Both the position numbers and the translations under genes were made by a program. This document shows, piece by piece, positions 8,801 to 16,644 of a stretch of DNA of 35,697 bases (within the stretch, counting starts at the first letter, position 1; the number at the start of each line of letters is the position of its first letter). Under the pieces are notes generated by a model. The model was given only the letters and a program-made list of their open reading frames with translations. It did no database searches and was not told where the DNA came from. Source of the stretch: Acidobacteriota bacterium (GTDB taxonomy: Bacteria; Acidobacteriota; Terriglobia; Bryobacterales; Bryobacteraceae); contig VFZO01000031.1 in NCBI GenBank assembly GCA_016871155.1, forward strand, positions 1 to 35,697, given 5' to 3'.

Positions 8801-10147
8801 ATGACAAACTTGAAACCGCACGTAGTAGTGCTGGGCGGCGGCATTTCCGGCCTGGTGTCGGCGTTGCGTTTGCTGCAGAGCGGCCATCGCGTGACGCTGC
8901 TGGAGGAGTCGGACCAGCTAGGCGGCCTAGGCGGGACCTTCGAACACGAAGGGTTCGTGATGGAGAAGTTCTATCACGTAATGCTCAACACGGATTCGAA
9001 TTTGCTGCCTTTGCTAAAGGAACTAAACCTGCATCGCGATATCCGGTGGAAAGAGACGAAAATGGGCTTCCTGCACGGAAAGCGGCTCTTCCCGTTCAAC
9101 ACTCCGATGGACCTGCTGAAGTTTGGCGGCCTGAGTATCGCCGGCCGCCTTCGCACCGCGATCGGGGCCGCCTATATTGCGAAGTTTCTCGACAATCCGA
9201 AAGGTCTGGATTCGATCAGCGCCATCGAATGGCTGGAAGGCATTTTCGGTGAAGAAGTTTCCGCCCGCTTATGGCGTCCGCTGCTGCGCGCCAAGTTCGG
9301 CGACCTGTATGAAAGCGTGCCGGCGTATTGGTTCTGGTCGCGTATGCGGAGGGAAAAGTCCGGCGCAAAGGAAGTGAAGGGCTATGTGAAAGGCGGCTAT
9401 CGCCGTATTGCCGACCGGCTGGAGACCGAGATCCGCCGCCTGGGCGGCGTCATCCGGAAGCGGACACCCGTCTATGCCGTTCAGGACTCTCCGTGGGATA
9501 TTCAGGTACAGGTTGCCGGTAAGTGGGAATCCTACGACGCCGCCATTTCTACAGTGCCGATGCCGATTCTAGCCAAGATCGCGCGAGGCCGGGTGGAATC
9601 CTCGCTGCCCAGCAAAGCGCTGGTGTATCAAGGCGTCGTGAACGCCGTAGTGCTGCTGAAGAATCGCCTCCAGCCCAACTATTGGAACGCGATCGTAAAA
9701 AAGGACTACCCGTTCCAGGGTTTGGTGGAGACGACTCACGTGGTTCCGGTGACGCAGACTGGCGGACGGCACCTGGTTTACCTCCTCAACTACTGCCAGG
9801 CGGGCAGCGAGACCTACAACCAAACCGACGGTGATATCCGCTTCCAGGCGTTGAAGTGCATGAAGGACTTCAATCCTCGATTCCAAGCGGATTGGGTGGA
9901 AGACATAAAAGTGTTCCGCACCCCGTACGTGGAAGCGGTCTGGCCCCTCGGCTACAAGAACAATAAACCGCGAATCCGGCTGGGAGATACTAGGCTCTAT
10001 TTGGCGAACACCGCGCAGTGCTACCCGGACGTGAATTCCTGGAACACGATGGTGGGTATCGCCAACGATGCCGCAGGCCGAGTAGAATTCGACATCGCAA
10101 ACGTCTACAAGAAGGAACCCGCCGCCTCGATGGCGACCTCCGCCTAG
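8801..10147 (+). CDS. NAD(P)/FAD-dependent oxidoreductase, protoporphyrinogen oxidase/UDP-galactopyranose mutase-like
   Basis: The protein has 448 residues. It has a Rossmann FAD-binding motif VVVLGGGISGLVSAL (8-22) with an acidic residue about 20 positions later (LLEESDQLGG). The C-terminus has a second FAD signature (LYLANTAQCYPDVNSWNTMVG). This amine-oxidase-like superfamily includes protoporphyrinogen oxidase, phytoene desaturase and UDP-galactopyranose mutase. With no heme or carotenoid genes nearby and a glycosyltransferase 7 bp upstream, a role in sugar or lipid-linked-sugar chemistry is more likely than heme synthesis; this is inference. The start at 8801 was chosen over an upstream ATG because of the spacing to the GAGGAG site. 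Its stop is 1 bp from that of the convergent TonB receptor. Confidence 0.8.
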   Translation: MTNLKPHVVVLGGGISGLVSALRLLQSGHRVTLLEESDQLGGLGGTFEHEGFVMEKFYHVMLNTDSNLLPLLKELNLHRDIRWKETKMGFLHGKRLFPFNTPMDLLKFGGLSIAGRLRTAIGAAYIAKFLDNPKGLDSISAIEWLEGIFGEEVSARLWRPLLRAKFGDLYESVPAYWFWSRMRREKSGAKEVKGYVKGGYRRIADRLETEIRRLGGVIRKRTPVYAVQDSPWDIQVQVAGKWESYDAAISTVPMPILAKIARGRVESSLPSKALVYQGVVNAVVLLKNRLQPNYWNAIVKKDYPFQGLVETTHVVPVTQTGGRHLVYLLNYCQAGSETYNQTDGDIRFQALKCMKDFNPRFQADWVEDIKVFRTPYVEAVWPLGYKNNKPRIRLGDTRLYLANTAQCYPDVNSWNTMVGIANDAAGRVEFDIANVYKKEPAASMATSA

Positions 10148-10148
10148 G

Positions 10149-13100
10149 CTAAAACACCAAGCGAAGAGCCAGTTGGAGGATCCTGGGTTCTCCGGCGCCG
10201 GTAATCCGCATGAAGTTGCCGTTGTTCTGTGCCGTCGTGGGGTTTCCAAGATTCACCCGGTTCAGCGCGTTGAACGCCTCGAAACGGAAGGTGGTGGCGA
10301 TGCGCTCATTGACGCGGAACTCCTTGCCCAGGCCGAAGTCCACGTTGGCGAGTCCGGGTCCGGTGAACACGTTCCGCCCGTGGTTGCCAAACGTGCCGAT
10401 CGTATTCGGAGCGAAGGCGGCACGGCGCAGCCACTCATTGACGAGGTCTTTACGGGGGCGATCCGTCGACAGCCGGGCGTCGCCGATCAGGTCGGCGCGC
10501 TGGCCGCCCGTGCCGGTACGGGCGTTGTCTACTCCGCTGCCGATCGTGATCGGCTGGCCTGCGTACAGCGTCATGATCGAGTTCAGATTCCAGCCGCCCA
10601 GCGCAAGCTGTGCCGCGCGATTCTCAAACTTGACCGGCAGGTTCCATACGCTCGAAAAGGTAAAGGCGTGGGCGCGGTGGAAGTCGGAAAGGCCTTTGTC
10701 GAACGCCTGGCTATTCGGGTTCGTGCGGACCTGGCCGGTGCCTTTATTGGCCGACGTGTCGTCGATCGACTTCGAAAACTGGTAGTTAGCGAGGACCGTG
10801 AGCCCCTTGCGGAAGCGCCGCTCGGCCGTGAGCTGGAGGGAGTGATAGGTGGAGTTGCCCACCGGTTCGACCAGCGTGGTCTGGCCCATGCCGGGTGCGA
10901 AGGGGCGGCGTTGGTTTGTCGTTCCGGTCGTGGCGCCGGGTGCGAACACTGCGGCGTTGATCTCGCGCAGCGTCATCAGCCTGGTGCCCTTCGACGCGGC
11001 GTAGGCGGCGCGGCCAATGAAGCCTCCGAGCATCTCGCGCTCCAGCGTCAGGTTCCAGGACTGAATGTACGGATTGTGGAAGTCGTGCGAGTTCAGGAAG
11101 TGAGTGGAAAACTGCGGAAATATGGCATCGCGCGGTGGATTGCGTGGGGCCGGGAACGGATTTGACGTACCCTGCCAGGGGTCGGCGAACGAGTTCGATG
11201 CGTTGCCGAAAACGGTCACGACCGTGCCGAACGGAGCCTGATTCGCCTGACTATTCGTCGCGATGGAGTTAAACGAGTCGAAGAAGACGCCGTAGGCGCC
11301 GCGCAGCGCGGTGCGGCCGTCGCCGAAAACGTCCCAGGCGAAGCCCAGGCGCGGGCCGATGTTCTTCCAGTAGACGGGCACGGTGCCCTTCGGGATTCCG
11401 TCGTCGCCTGCGTACCGGACGCCGAGAGGCGCATTCGGATACCGGGTGGAGCGTGTGCCGGGGTGCCATGTGGCAATGCGGTCGACCTCATCCGTAAATG
11501 GGAAAAACGGTTCCCAGCGCACGCCGGCATCGAACGTGAAGTTCTTGCGAAGCTTCATCGAATCCTGGAAGAACAGACCGGTCCGGTGGAAGCGGGTATT
11601 TTTGTACTCGCCGATGCCCTGGGTCAGGCTGTTGAACTTGCCGATCAGGAAATCGCCGAGAGATTCCGTTGTAAACGCGGCCACGCCGTTGAAGTCCCAC
11701 GCGCCGTTGGCGCGGAAGTTGTTGATGATGTCGTTTTGTCCGCGGCCGTACTCGCCCCCCAGCGTGATGGAGTGCTTGCCTTTGGTCCAGCGGACCGTAT
11801 CGAGGAATTGCAGCTCGCGCCTTGGGAAGCCGTTAGTGTCGCCCGTGTTGATCCGGAAATAGCCGGCGACGTTGATATCCCACTTAATCAGCGGATCGTT
11901 GTAATAACGGATGCCCAGGCTGGCCAGGCTCCGGCCGGGCTGAATGGGCTGGAAGAAGCCGTTAGTGCGGTTTATTGAGAACAGGAACTGGTTGACGACC
12001 GTAGGGCTCACGGTGTGGGTGTCGGTGATGGCGATCGATTCGTTGAACCAGCTGCCTCCGCTGGTCTGCTCCAGGATGTTCGAGGGGTTCAGGAACGCGG
12101 GTGATTCGGCCCAGGATTTGTAGTAACGGCCGGAGAGGCGGTTGGATTGGGAGATCTGCTGATCGCCGCGGACCATGATCTGGTGGTCGTTGTTCGGTGT
12201 GGGGACTATTGTATTGACGCGGCCGGACGTACCGCCGTCGGGAATCGTGGTATCGATGATGGTGCGAGAGATGGAGCTGACCCGCGATGCGGGTATCAGA
12301 TTGCCGGGGAACGGCGCGTTCGCGACCGGGTCGCGCAGCGCGCGATTGAGCGCGGAGAAGTCGCCGCGGCGTTGTGCGGTAGTCGGGACGATACGCTGCA
12401 CCTCGCCCGGCACTACGCGAAGCATCGAGCCCTGATAGGAGAAGAAGAAAAAGCTCTTGTCCTTGCCGTTGTAGATCTTTGGCAGAAGAACCGGACCGCC
12501 AATCGTGGCGCCAAACTGATTTCGCTTCAGGCCGTCCTGGCGGCGCTTGCCGGTGGCGGGGTTGGTGGGTGAGAAGAAGTTGGTAGCGTTGAACGCCTGA
12601 TTGCGCACGAACTCGAAGGCGCTTCCATGAAATTCGTTGGTGCCTGATTTTGTCACGGCGTTGACCAATCCGCCGGATTGGCGGCCGAACTCGGCGGAGA
12701 AATTGTTGGTCTGAACGCTGAACTCCTGCAGCGCATCCGGATTGGGGAAGGGATTCGGCGCGTTGGAATACAGGTCGTTGTTCTGCGCGCCGTCCAGTAC
12801 ATAGTTCGTGGCGTTGGCGCGGCCGCCGTTCACAGAGACCGGCACCGTGCCTGGGTACGTGGTGCCGCTGGTGACGTCCGCGCGGGGATCGGCGACGACA
12901 CCGGCCACCAGGCGCAGCAATTGCGTGACGTTGCGGCCATTGAGCGGAAGTTCCTCAATGCGTTTCTGATCGACGACCGTGCGGAGCGCCGCCGATGTGG
13001 TGTCGACGTTCACGACGGCGGCGGAGACTGTAACCGATTCGGTGGTGGAGGCGACGCCGAGAGACGCGTCCACGCGGGCGATTTCGTTCACTTGCAGGCG

Positions 13101-13367
13101 AAGCTCTCTCGCCTCCCAGGGTTGGAATCCACGGGCCTCGATCCGCACGGTATAGACGCCAACCGGCAGCGTTCGAATGCTGTAGGCTCCGTCGGAACCG
13201 GACACGGCGGAGAATGCGGCCTGGGTACCAGTGTTGGTTGCTTTGATGGCCGCCGAGGGGATCACCGCGCCGCTGGCGTCCTTGACGATGCCAGTGATTG
13301 TGGCCGTAATGTTCTGTCCGTGGCTAACCGTCACAGCGAGAATAAAGAGAAAGACGAGGAAGCGCAT
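10149..13367 (-). CDS. TonB-dependent receptor with N-terminal carboxypeptidase-regulatory-like domain (Oar-like)
   Basis: The product has 1,072 residues from the ATG ending at 13367, chosen because the signal peptide (MRFLVFLFILAVTVSHGQ) starts there; an alternative ATG lies 36 nt upstream. Residues about 20-105 are a CarboxypepD_reg-like beta-sandwich (TGIVKDASGAVIPSAAI). Residues about 115-230 form the plug, with ELPLNGRNVTQLL and VNGGRANATNYVLDGAQN. The rest is an outer-membrane beta-barrel ending in LALRLVF, whose terminal Phe is a typical barrel-assembly signal. These Oar-like receptors are greatly expanded in acidobacteria and related to import of large or glycan-derived substrates, but the substrate cannot be read from the sequence. 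No SusD partner is present. The DUF4143 ATPase gene ends 51 bp upstream on the same strand. Confidence 0.93.
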   Translation of the reverse strand: MRFLVFLFILAVTVSHGQNITATITGIVKDASGAVIPSAAIKATNTGTQAAFSAVSGSDGAYSIRTLPVGVYTVRIEARGFQPWEARELRLQVNEIARVDASLGVASTTESVTVSAAVVNVDTTSAALRTVVDQKRIEELPLNGRNVTQLLRLVAGVVADPRADVTSGTTYPGTVPVSVNGGRANATNYVLDGAQNNDLYSNAPNPFPNPDALQEFSVQTNNFSAEFGRQSGGLVNAVTKSGTNEFHGSAFEFVRNQAFNATNFFSPTNPATGKRRQDGLKRNQFGATIGGPVLLPKIYNGKDKSFFFFSYQGSMLRVVPGEVQRIVPTTAQRRGDFSALNRALRDPVANAPFPGNLIPASRVSSISRTIIDTTIPDGGTSGRVNTIVPTPNNDHQIMVRGDQQISQSNRLSGRYYKSWAESPAFLNPSNILEQTSGGSWFNESIAITDTHTVSPTVVNQFLFSINRTNGFFQPIQPGRSLASLGIRYYNDPLIKWDINVAGYFRINTGDTNGFPRRELQFLDTVRWTKGKHSITLGGEYGRGQNDIINNFRANGAWDFNGVAAFTTESLGDFLIGKFNSLTQGIGEYKNTRFHRTGLFFQDSMKLRKNFTFDAGVRWEPFFPFTDEVDRIATWHPGTRSTRYPNAPLGVRYAGDDGIPKGTVPVYWKNIGPRLGFAWDVFGDGRTALRGAYGVFFDSFNSIATNSQANQAPFGTVVTVFGNASNSFADPWQGTSNPFPAPRNPPRDAIFPQFSTHFLNSHDFHNPYIQSWNLTLEREMLGGFIGRAAYAASKGTRLMTLREINAAVFAPGATTGTTNQRRPFAPGMGQTTLVEPVGNSTYHSLQLTAERRFRKGLTVLANYQFSKSIDDTSANKGTGQVRTNPNSQAFDKGLSDFHRAHAFTFSSVWNLPVKFENRAAQLALGGWNLNSIMTLYAGQPITIGSGVDNARTGTGGQRADLIGDARLSTDRPRKDLVNEWLRRAAFAPNTIGTFGNHGRNVFTGPGLANVDFGLGKEFRVNERIATTFRFEAFNALNRVNLGNPTTAQNNGNFMRITGAGEPRILQLALRLVF

Positions 13368-13372
13368 TTGGA

Positions 13373-13387
13373 GGTTAGTATATAACC
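13373..13387 (-). promoter_or_regulatory. Possible -10 element and small inverted repeat before the TonB receptor
   Basis: GGTTA and TAACC flank a 5-bp centre, and the minus strand reads TATACT at 13382-13377, close to the -10 consensus. If it is used, transcription would start only a few bases before the ATG ending at 13367, giving a very short leader, which fits the absence of a Shine-Dalgarno sequence. No matching -35 was identified, so the call is tentative. Confidence 0.25.
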
Positions 13388-13418
13388 TGTTCGTGCGCTT
13401 CATCGCCCGGTTCCCGGG

Positions 13419-14585
13419 CTACCCGCCGGCCCGCTCCGTCCGCCATCCCCGCCACAACTCATCCATGAAGTGCCGGAACGGAATGATCTCGATGCCGTCA
13501 TCGGTTTTCCGGGGCGCCGGTTCCAGGCTGACGACGATGCGCCGCTTCAGTGGAAGTTCCTCGCTGAACTTGCGCATGTTCTTGAGCGCGCGCTCCGGCA
13601 CCAGCTCGGAAGCCTTCACCTCGATGGCCGTGTGATCACCGATGACGAAGTCGACTTCGTAGCCGGAGTGGGTTCGCCAAAAGGTCAACGGCTCATCGGA
13701 CTGGTTGTAGCTGAGCCACGCTCGAAGCTCCTGCCACACCAGGTGTTCGAAGCACTCGCCGAACTCGGGTGAGCCCGCGTTGATCTCCGTCCGCTTGCGC
13801 AGGTGGTTGGCGACACCAACGTCGAAGATGTAGAACTTTGCCGTCGCGACCGGCTTGCGCTTCCGCCCTTGCTGAAACGGTTGAAGCGTTGCCCCGAGAA
13901 GCGTGTCTTCCAGAAGCTGGAAATGCTCGCGGACCGTACGCGGCGGAACGCCCGAATCGGAACCGGCTTCGGTGAAATTGACAAGCTGGGCGTTGGACGC
14001 GGCCGCAACGTCGAGGAAGCGCGAGAAGGTTTGCAGGTTCTTGACGAAGCCTTCCGCGCGAATCTCGTCGGTCAAGTAGGAAGAGATGTACGCACGCAGC
14101 ATCTTCTCCGGCTGCTTGGAAAGCAGAACACTCGGCAGCGAACCCCAGCGGCAGCGTTCTACGATTCGCGGTTCGCCAAGTTCCGTCGTGATGAGCGGGT
14201 GCATTTCGAGCTTGGTTGCCCGGCCGCCCAACAGGTTGACGCCCCGGGTGCGAAGCGAACGAGCGGAGGAGCCAGTCAAGATGAAACGGAGGCCCGGATT
14301 CCGTTCGATCATGGCGTGGACCTCGAAAAGGAGCTCCGGTAGACGCTGAATCTCATCAATGACAATGACAGTCTCCGAACCGGTCAAACGTTGGCGGATG
14401 AGTTCCGGCCGTTCTCTTAGCTCGCGAAAAACATTTGTTTCCAATAGGTTGTAGAAAATGGCGTTTGGGAACTCTTGTCGAATATGGGTCGTCTTGCCCG
14501 TCTGGCGGGGCCCGAAAAGGAACGCGGAATGGAGTTCCAGGGGAATGGACAACCGAAGAGCCCGCTGCAGCATGGCACTTTGCAT
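13419..14585 (-). CDS. AAA_14 / DUF4143 ATP-binding protein
   Basis: The product has about 388 residues (an ATG at 14573 or a TTG at 14612 are alternative starts). Walker A is GPRQTGKTT (25-33), Walker B is VIVIDEIQ (73-80), and the sensor-like LTGSSAR is at 103-109, followed by GGRATKLEMHPL. The C-terminal DUF4143 domain has a PD-(D/E)XK-like arrangement (YEVDFVIGDHTAIEVKAS), suggestive of a nuclease fold. These ATPases are widespread and mobile, and have no established function. The ATG is 2 bp from the nearest of a set of 24-bp palindromes (14588-14794), and no Shine-Dalgarno is visible, so the leader appears to be built from these repeats. The TonB receptor follows on the same strand; a functional link is not implied. 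Confidence 0.9.
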   Translation of the reverse strand: MQSAMLQRALRLSIPLELHSAFLFGPRQTGKTTHIRQEFPNAIFYNLLETNVFRELRERPELIRQRLTGSETVIVIDEIQRLPELLFEVHAMIERNPGLRFILTGSSARSLRTRGVNLLGGRATKLEMHPLITTELGEPRIVERCRWGSLPSVLLSKQPEKMLRAYISSYLTDEIRAEGFVKNLQTFSRFLDVAAASNAQLVNFTEAGSDSGVPPRTVREHFQLLEDTLLGATLQPFQQGRKRKPVATAKFYIFDVGVANHLRKRTEINAGSPEFGECFEHLVWQELRAWLSYNQSDEPLTFWRTHSGYEVDFVIGDHTAIEVKASELVPERALKNMRKFSEELPLKRRIVVSLEPAPRKTDDGIEIIPFRHFMDELWRGWRTERAGG

Positions 14586-14587
14586 AT

Positions 14588-14794
14588 TGCCAGATTTCGC
14601 AGAATTCCGCAATGCTATTGCCGAATTTCGCGAAATTCGGCATCGTGACTACTTTTGTCAAAAATCGGCACTCGCATCGCCAGCGTCTGCTAAAAATTCA
14701 CCGGCCGATGCCGAATTTAGCTAAATTCCGCAATTCAACTGCCGAATGTCGCGAAATTCGGCAGCGCATCTTCCGCTACTGTCCAAGTTCGACA
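14588..14794. repeat. Phased array of 24-bp palindromes upstream of the DUF4143 ATPase
   Basis: The unit is the arm TGCCGAATTTCG followed directly by its reverse complement. A perfect 24-bp palindrome is at 14619-14642. Near-perfect copies with one mismatched pair are at 14709-14732 and 14740-14763, and a weaker one (five differences) is at 14588-14611. Centre-to-centre distance is exactly 31 bp within each pair (24-bp palindrome plus 7-bp unrelated spacer). Degenerate right half-sites occur at 14659-14670 (10 of 12 bases) and 14783-14794 (9 of 12). The second falls in 31-bp phase with the neighbouring copy, suggesting an older run of six or seven units. The spacers are not conserved, which points to selection on the palindrome. 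The spacing is about three helical turns, so bound proteins would lie on one face of the DNA. Confidence 0.85.
14656..14661 (-). promoter_or_regulatory. Candidate -35 element of the DUF4143 gene, within the palindrome array
   Basis: On the minus strand this is an exact TTGACA, 70 bp before the ATPase start. At the expected 17-bp spacing the -10 position (14638-14633) reads GAATTT, a poor match that lies inside the perfect palindrome 14619-14642. A protein bound there would occlude the promoter. The core promoter is not proven. Confidence 0.35.
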
Positions 14795-14841
14795 CTCGGG
14801 TAGCCAGCTCCGGCCGAAACGACAGGTCCATCGCCGAAACT

Positions 14842-15672
14842 CTACCAGTTGTCGATATGGGAAGGATTGGCCGGCGGCCGCCCCTCGCACCAGTACCCGT
14901 CGAAGTTGGTCAGACCGGCCAGTTCGGTCAAGACCTCCTCATCGATAAGTTGGTGGCCGGAATACGCGGCCGGTTCCTGGGCGAAGATCGCCATAGCGGC
15001 GTCGCACACAATCCCGGGCGTCCGCCAATGGGACCGGTCGAGCATGTTCCAGTTGATCGAGGCTTGGCTTTCAATGATGGTTCGGGGCCAGAGAACATTG
15101 GCCGCGACATTGTCCTGGCGGACCTCCTCGGCCAACCCGCGGTAGAGGTGCGCGATGCCGAGCTTGGATGCCATATAGGCGGCCTTGCCCGGCATTGCCT
15201 TAGCCGAGATCCTGGGTGTAAATCCGAGCAGGTGGCCCCAGCGTTGCCGCCGCATAAGCGGAAGCGCATAGTAGGCGGTGAGATAGGCCGCGCGGACATT
15301 GACCGCCATCATCAGATCGAAGCGCTTGGGCGGGGTGTCCACCACGTTTTGCCACCAGAGCGCACCGGCGTTATGGATGGCAATGTCGATGCGGCCGAAT
15401 GTATCGGCGGTCTGATTGACGGCCGATTCCACGCTGGCTTCGTGGCGCACGTCGCAAACGATAGGGAGGGCGCGGCGTCCCTCGGCGCGAATGGCTTCCG
15501 CTGTTTCGTGGATGGAGCCGGGGAGCTTTTCCGTGGATGAAACGGACTTGGCGGCAATCGCTACGTCGGCGCCTTCGCGTGCCAAGCGAATGGCAAGCGC
15601 TTTGCCGATACCGCGGCTGCCGCCGGTGATAAAGGCCACGCGGCCCTTGAGGTTGGGATGGAGGACAGACAT
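14842..15672 (-). CDS. SDR-family oxidoreductase, HSDL2-like
   Basis: The protein has 276 residues, a classical short-chain dehydrogenase size. The NAD(P)-binding TGGSRGIG (16-23) and HNAG (100-103) are present, and the catalytic YMASK places Y166 and K170. The usual catalytic Ser position, 13-14 residues before the Tyr, appears to read Thr (GFTPR, T152), so activity may be altered. The overall pattern (SDR with an extended loop carrying PPKRFDLMMAVNVRAAY) is closest to the hydroxysteroid-dehydrogenase-like-2 subgroup; the substrate is unknown. A GGAGG-containing site lies directly before the ATG. The BsuPI-domain gene ends 15 bp upstream on the same strand, so the two are probably cotranscribed. 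Confidence 0.85.
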   Translation of the reverse strand: MSVLHPNLKGRVAFITGGSRGIGKALAIRLAREGADVAIAAKSVSSTEKLPGSIHETAEAIRAEGRRALPIVCDVRHEASVESAVNQTADTFGRIDIAIHNAGALWWQNVVDTPPKRFDLMMAVNVRAAYLTAYYALPLMRRQRWGHLLGFTPRISAKAMPGKAAYMASKLGIAHLYRGLAEEVRQDNVAANVLWPRTIIESQASINWNMLDRSHWRTPGIVCDAAMAIFAQEPAAYSGHQLIDEEVLTELAGLTNFDGYWCEGRPPANPSHIDNW

Positions 15673-15687
15673 GTCCTCCAGGATGAA

Positions 15688-16584
15688 CTACTCTTTCACG
15701 ACTGTGAAGGGGATCCGCGCACGGAAGGGCCTGCCCCTGTCGCTATGAGTCAGCCAAGCCTCCAGTGTGTAGTTGCCCGGTTTCAGCTCGATCTCGTCGG
15801 TGCTCGTCCAATTCTTCTCGCCTTTCACTTCGAGTTCGGCGATCTCGGCGGTGAAAAGGCGGGTGGCGGACCAGTTGTAGGCATCGTCTCCCGCTTCGTT
15901 CTGGATGGTGTAGTTGAAGCGTTGACCACTGAAGAAAGTCAGTTTCAACGGATCCCGCGTCCAGTTTTCGAGAGCGAGGCGGAGGTTGATACGGGCTCTG
16001 GTAGGATACTGCCGTCTATCGAGCGAGATCCGGAAGCCGTATTCGCCGGAGGCGATCACGGAAGCGTTGCCGATGCGGGCGTAGGTCAACGTGTAGCGCC
16101 GAGGCCCGGTGAGAGTATTGAACGTTCGTTCGGCCAGGCCGACGGATGGCAGGTAGAGATCGCTTGTAACGCCGGCGTCGGCGCAGCTTGTAGCGGCGTA
16201 GGAGACGCGGAACCCACCCACCCAGACCCTGTCCAGAACATCGGCGAAAGCGTCGCGCGACTCGACGCGGGCGCGGCCCGTGCAGCGGTCGAAGGAGGTT
16301 GGATAGGACGTCCCTTCCGCCGCGTTGAAATCGGCCCAAATCGACTCGGTGCCGTCGGCGTTGCGCTGGACGAGCTGGTTTTGCTTGTTCAAACGAATGG
16401 ACGCCCTCTCGCCAAACAGGCCTCGGTAGAGGAAGTACTCGGTTTCGTCGAACCGCTCGACCCCAGTGATCTCGGCGACGCGAACGTCCCGAACGGGTCC
16501 TTCGTCCACGCGATAGATCCACTGGTTTCCCGGTTGAAGCGGGAAGAACTGCGCAACGAGCAGAAAAAATGAATTGAACATCAT
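15688..16584 (-). CDS. Exported protein with C-terminal BsuPI-like domain
   Basis: The protein has 298 residues with a hydrophobic N-terminus (MMFNSFFLLVAQFF). The N-terminal two-thirds begins PLQPGNQWIYRV, a motif common to exported acidobacterial proteins of unknown function. Residues about 210-298 match the BsuPI (intracellular proteinase inhibitor-related) domain: ARINLRLALENWTRDPLKL, then FNYTIQNEAGDDAYNW, then LKPGNYTLEAWLT. These Ig-like domains are predicted protease inhibitors or adhesion modules; activity is not established here. AGGAG directly precedes two consecutive ATG codons, and the second ATG (ending at 16581) is an equally good start. It lies 60 bp downstream of the Tat-exported oxidoreductase. 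Confidence 0.75.
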   Translation of the reverse strand: MMFNSFFLLVAQFFPLQPGNQWIYRVDEGPVRDVRVAEITGVERFDETEYFLYRGLFGERASIRLNKQNQLVQRNADGTESIWADFNAAEGTSYPTSFDRCTGRARVESRDAFADVLDRVWVGGFRVSYAATSCADAGVTSDLYLPSVGLAERTFNTLTGPRRYTLTYARIGNASVIASGEYGFRISLDRRQYPTRARINLRLALENWTRDPLKLTFFSGQRFNYTIQNEAGDDAYNWSATRLFTAEIAELEVKGEKNWTSTDEIELKPGNYTLEAWLTHSDRGRPFRARIPFTVVKE

Positions 16585-16644
16585 CTCCTACATACGCGGC
16601 AAGGCCCGGCCAGGTTGTCCACCGCGCCCGGGATTTTACAGCGC

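Noticed and set aside
13404..14587. Functional link between the DUF4143 ATPase and the TonB receptor
   Set aside because: They share a strand and are 51 bp apart, but DUF4143 genes are mobile, and no family relation or coupling was visible.
14588..14794. CRISPR array
   Set aside because: Units are 24-bp palindromes with 7-bp spacers. CRISPR spacers are usually about 26-40 bp, and no cas gene is near.
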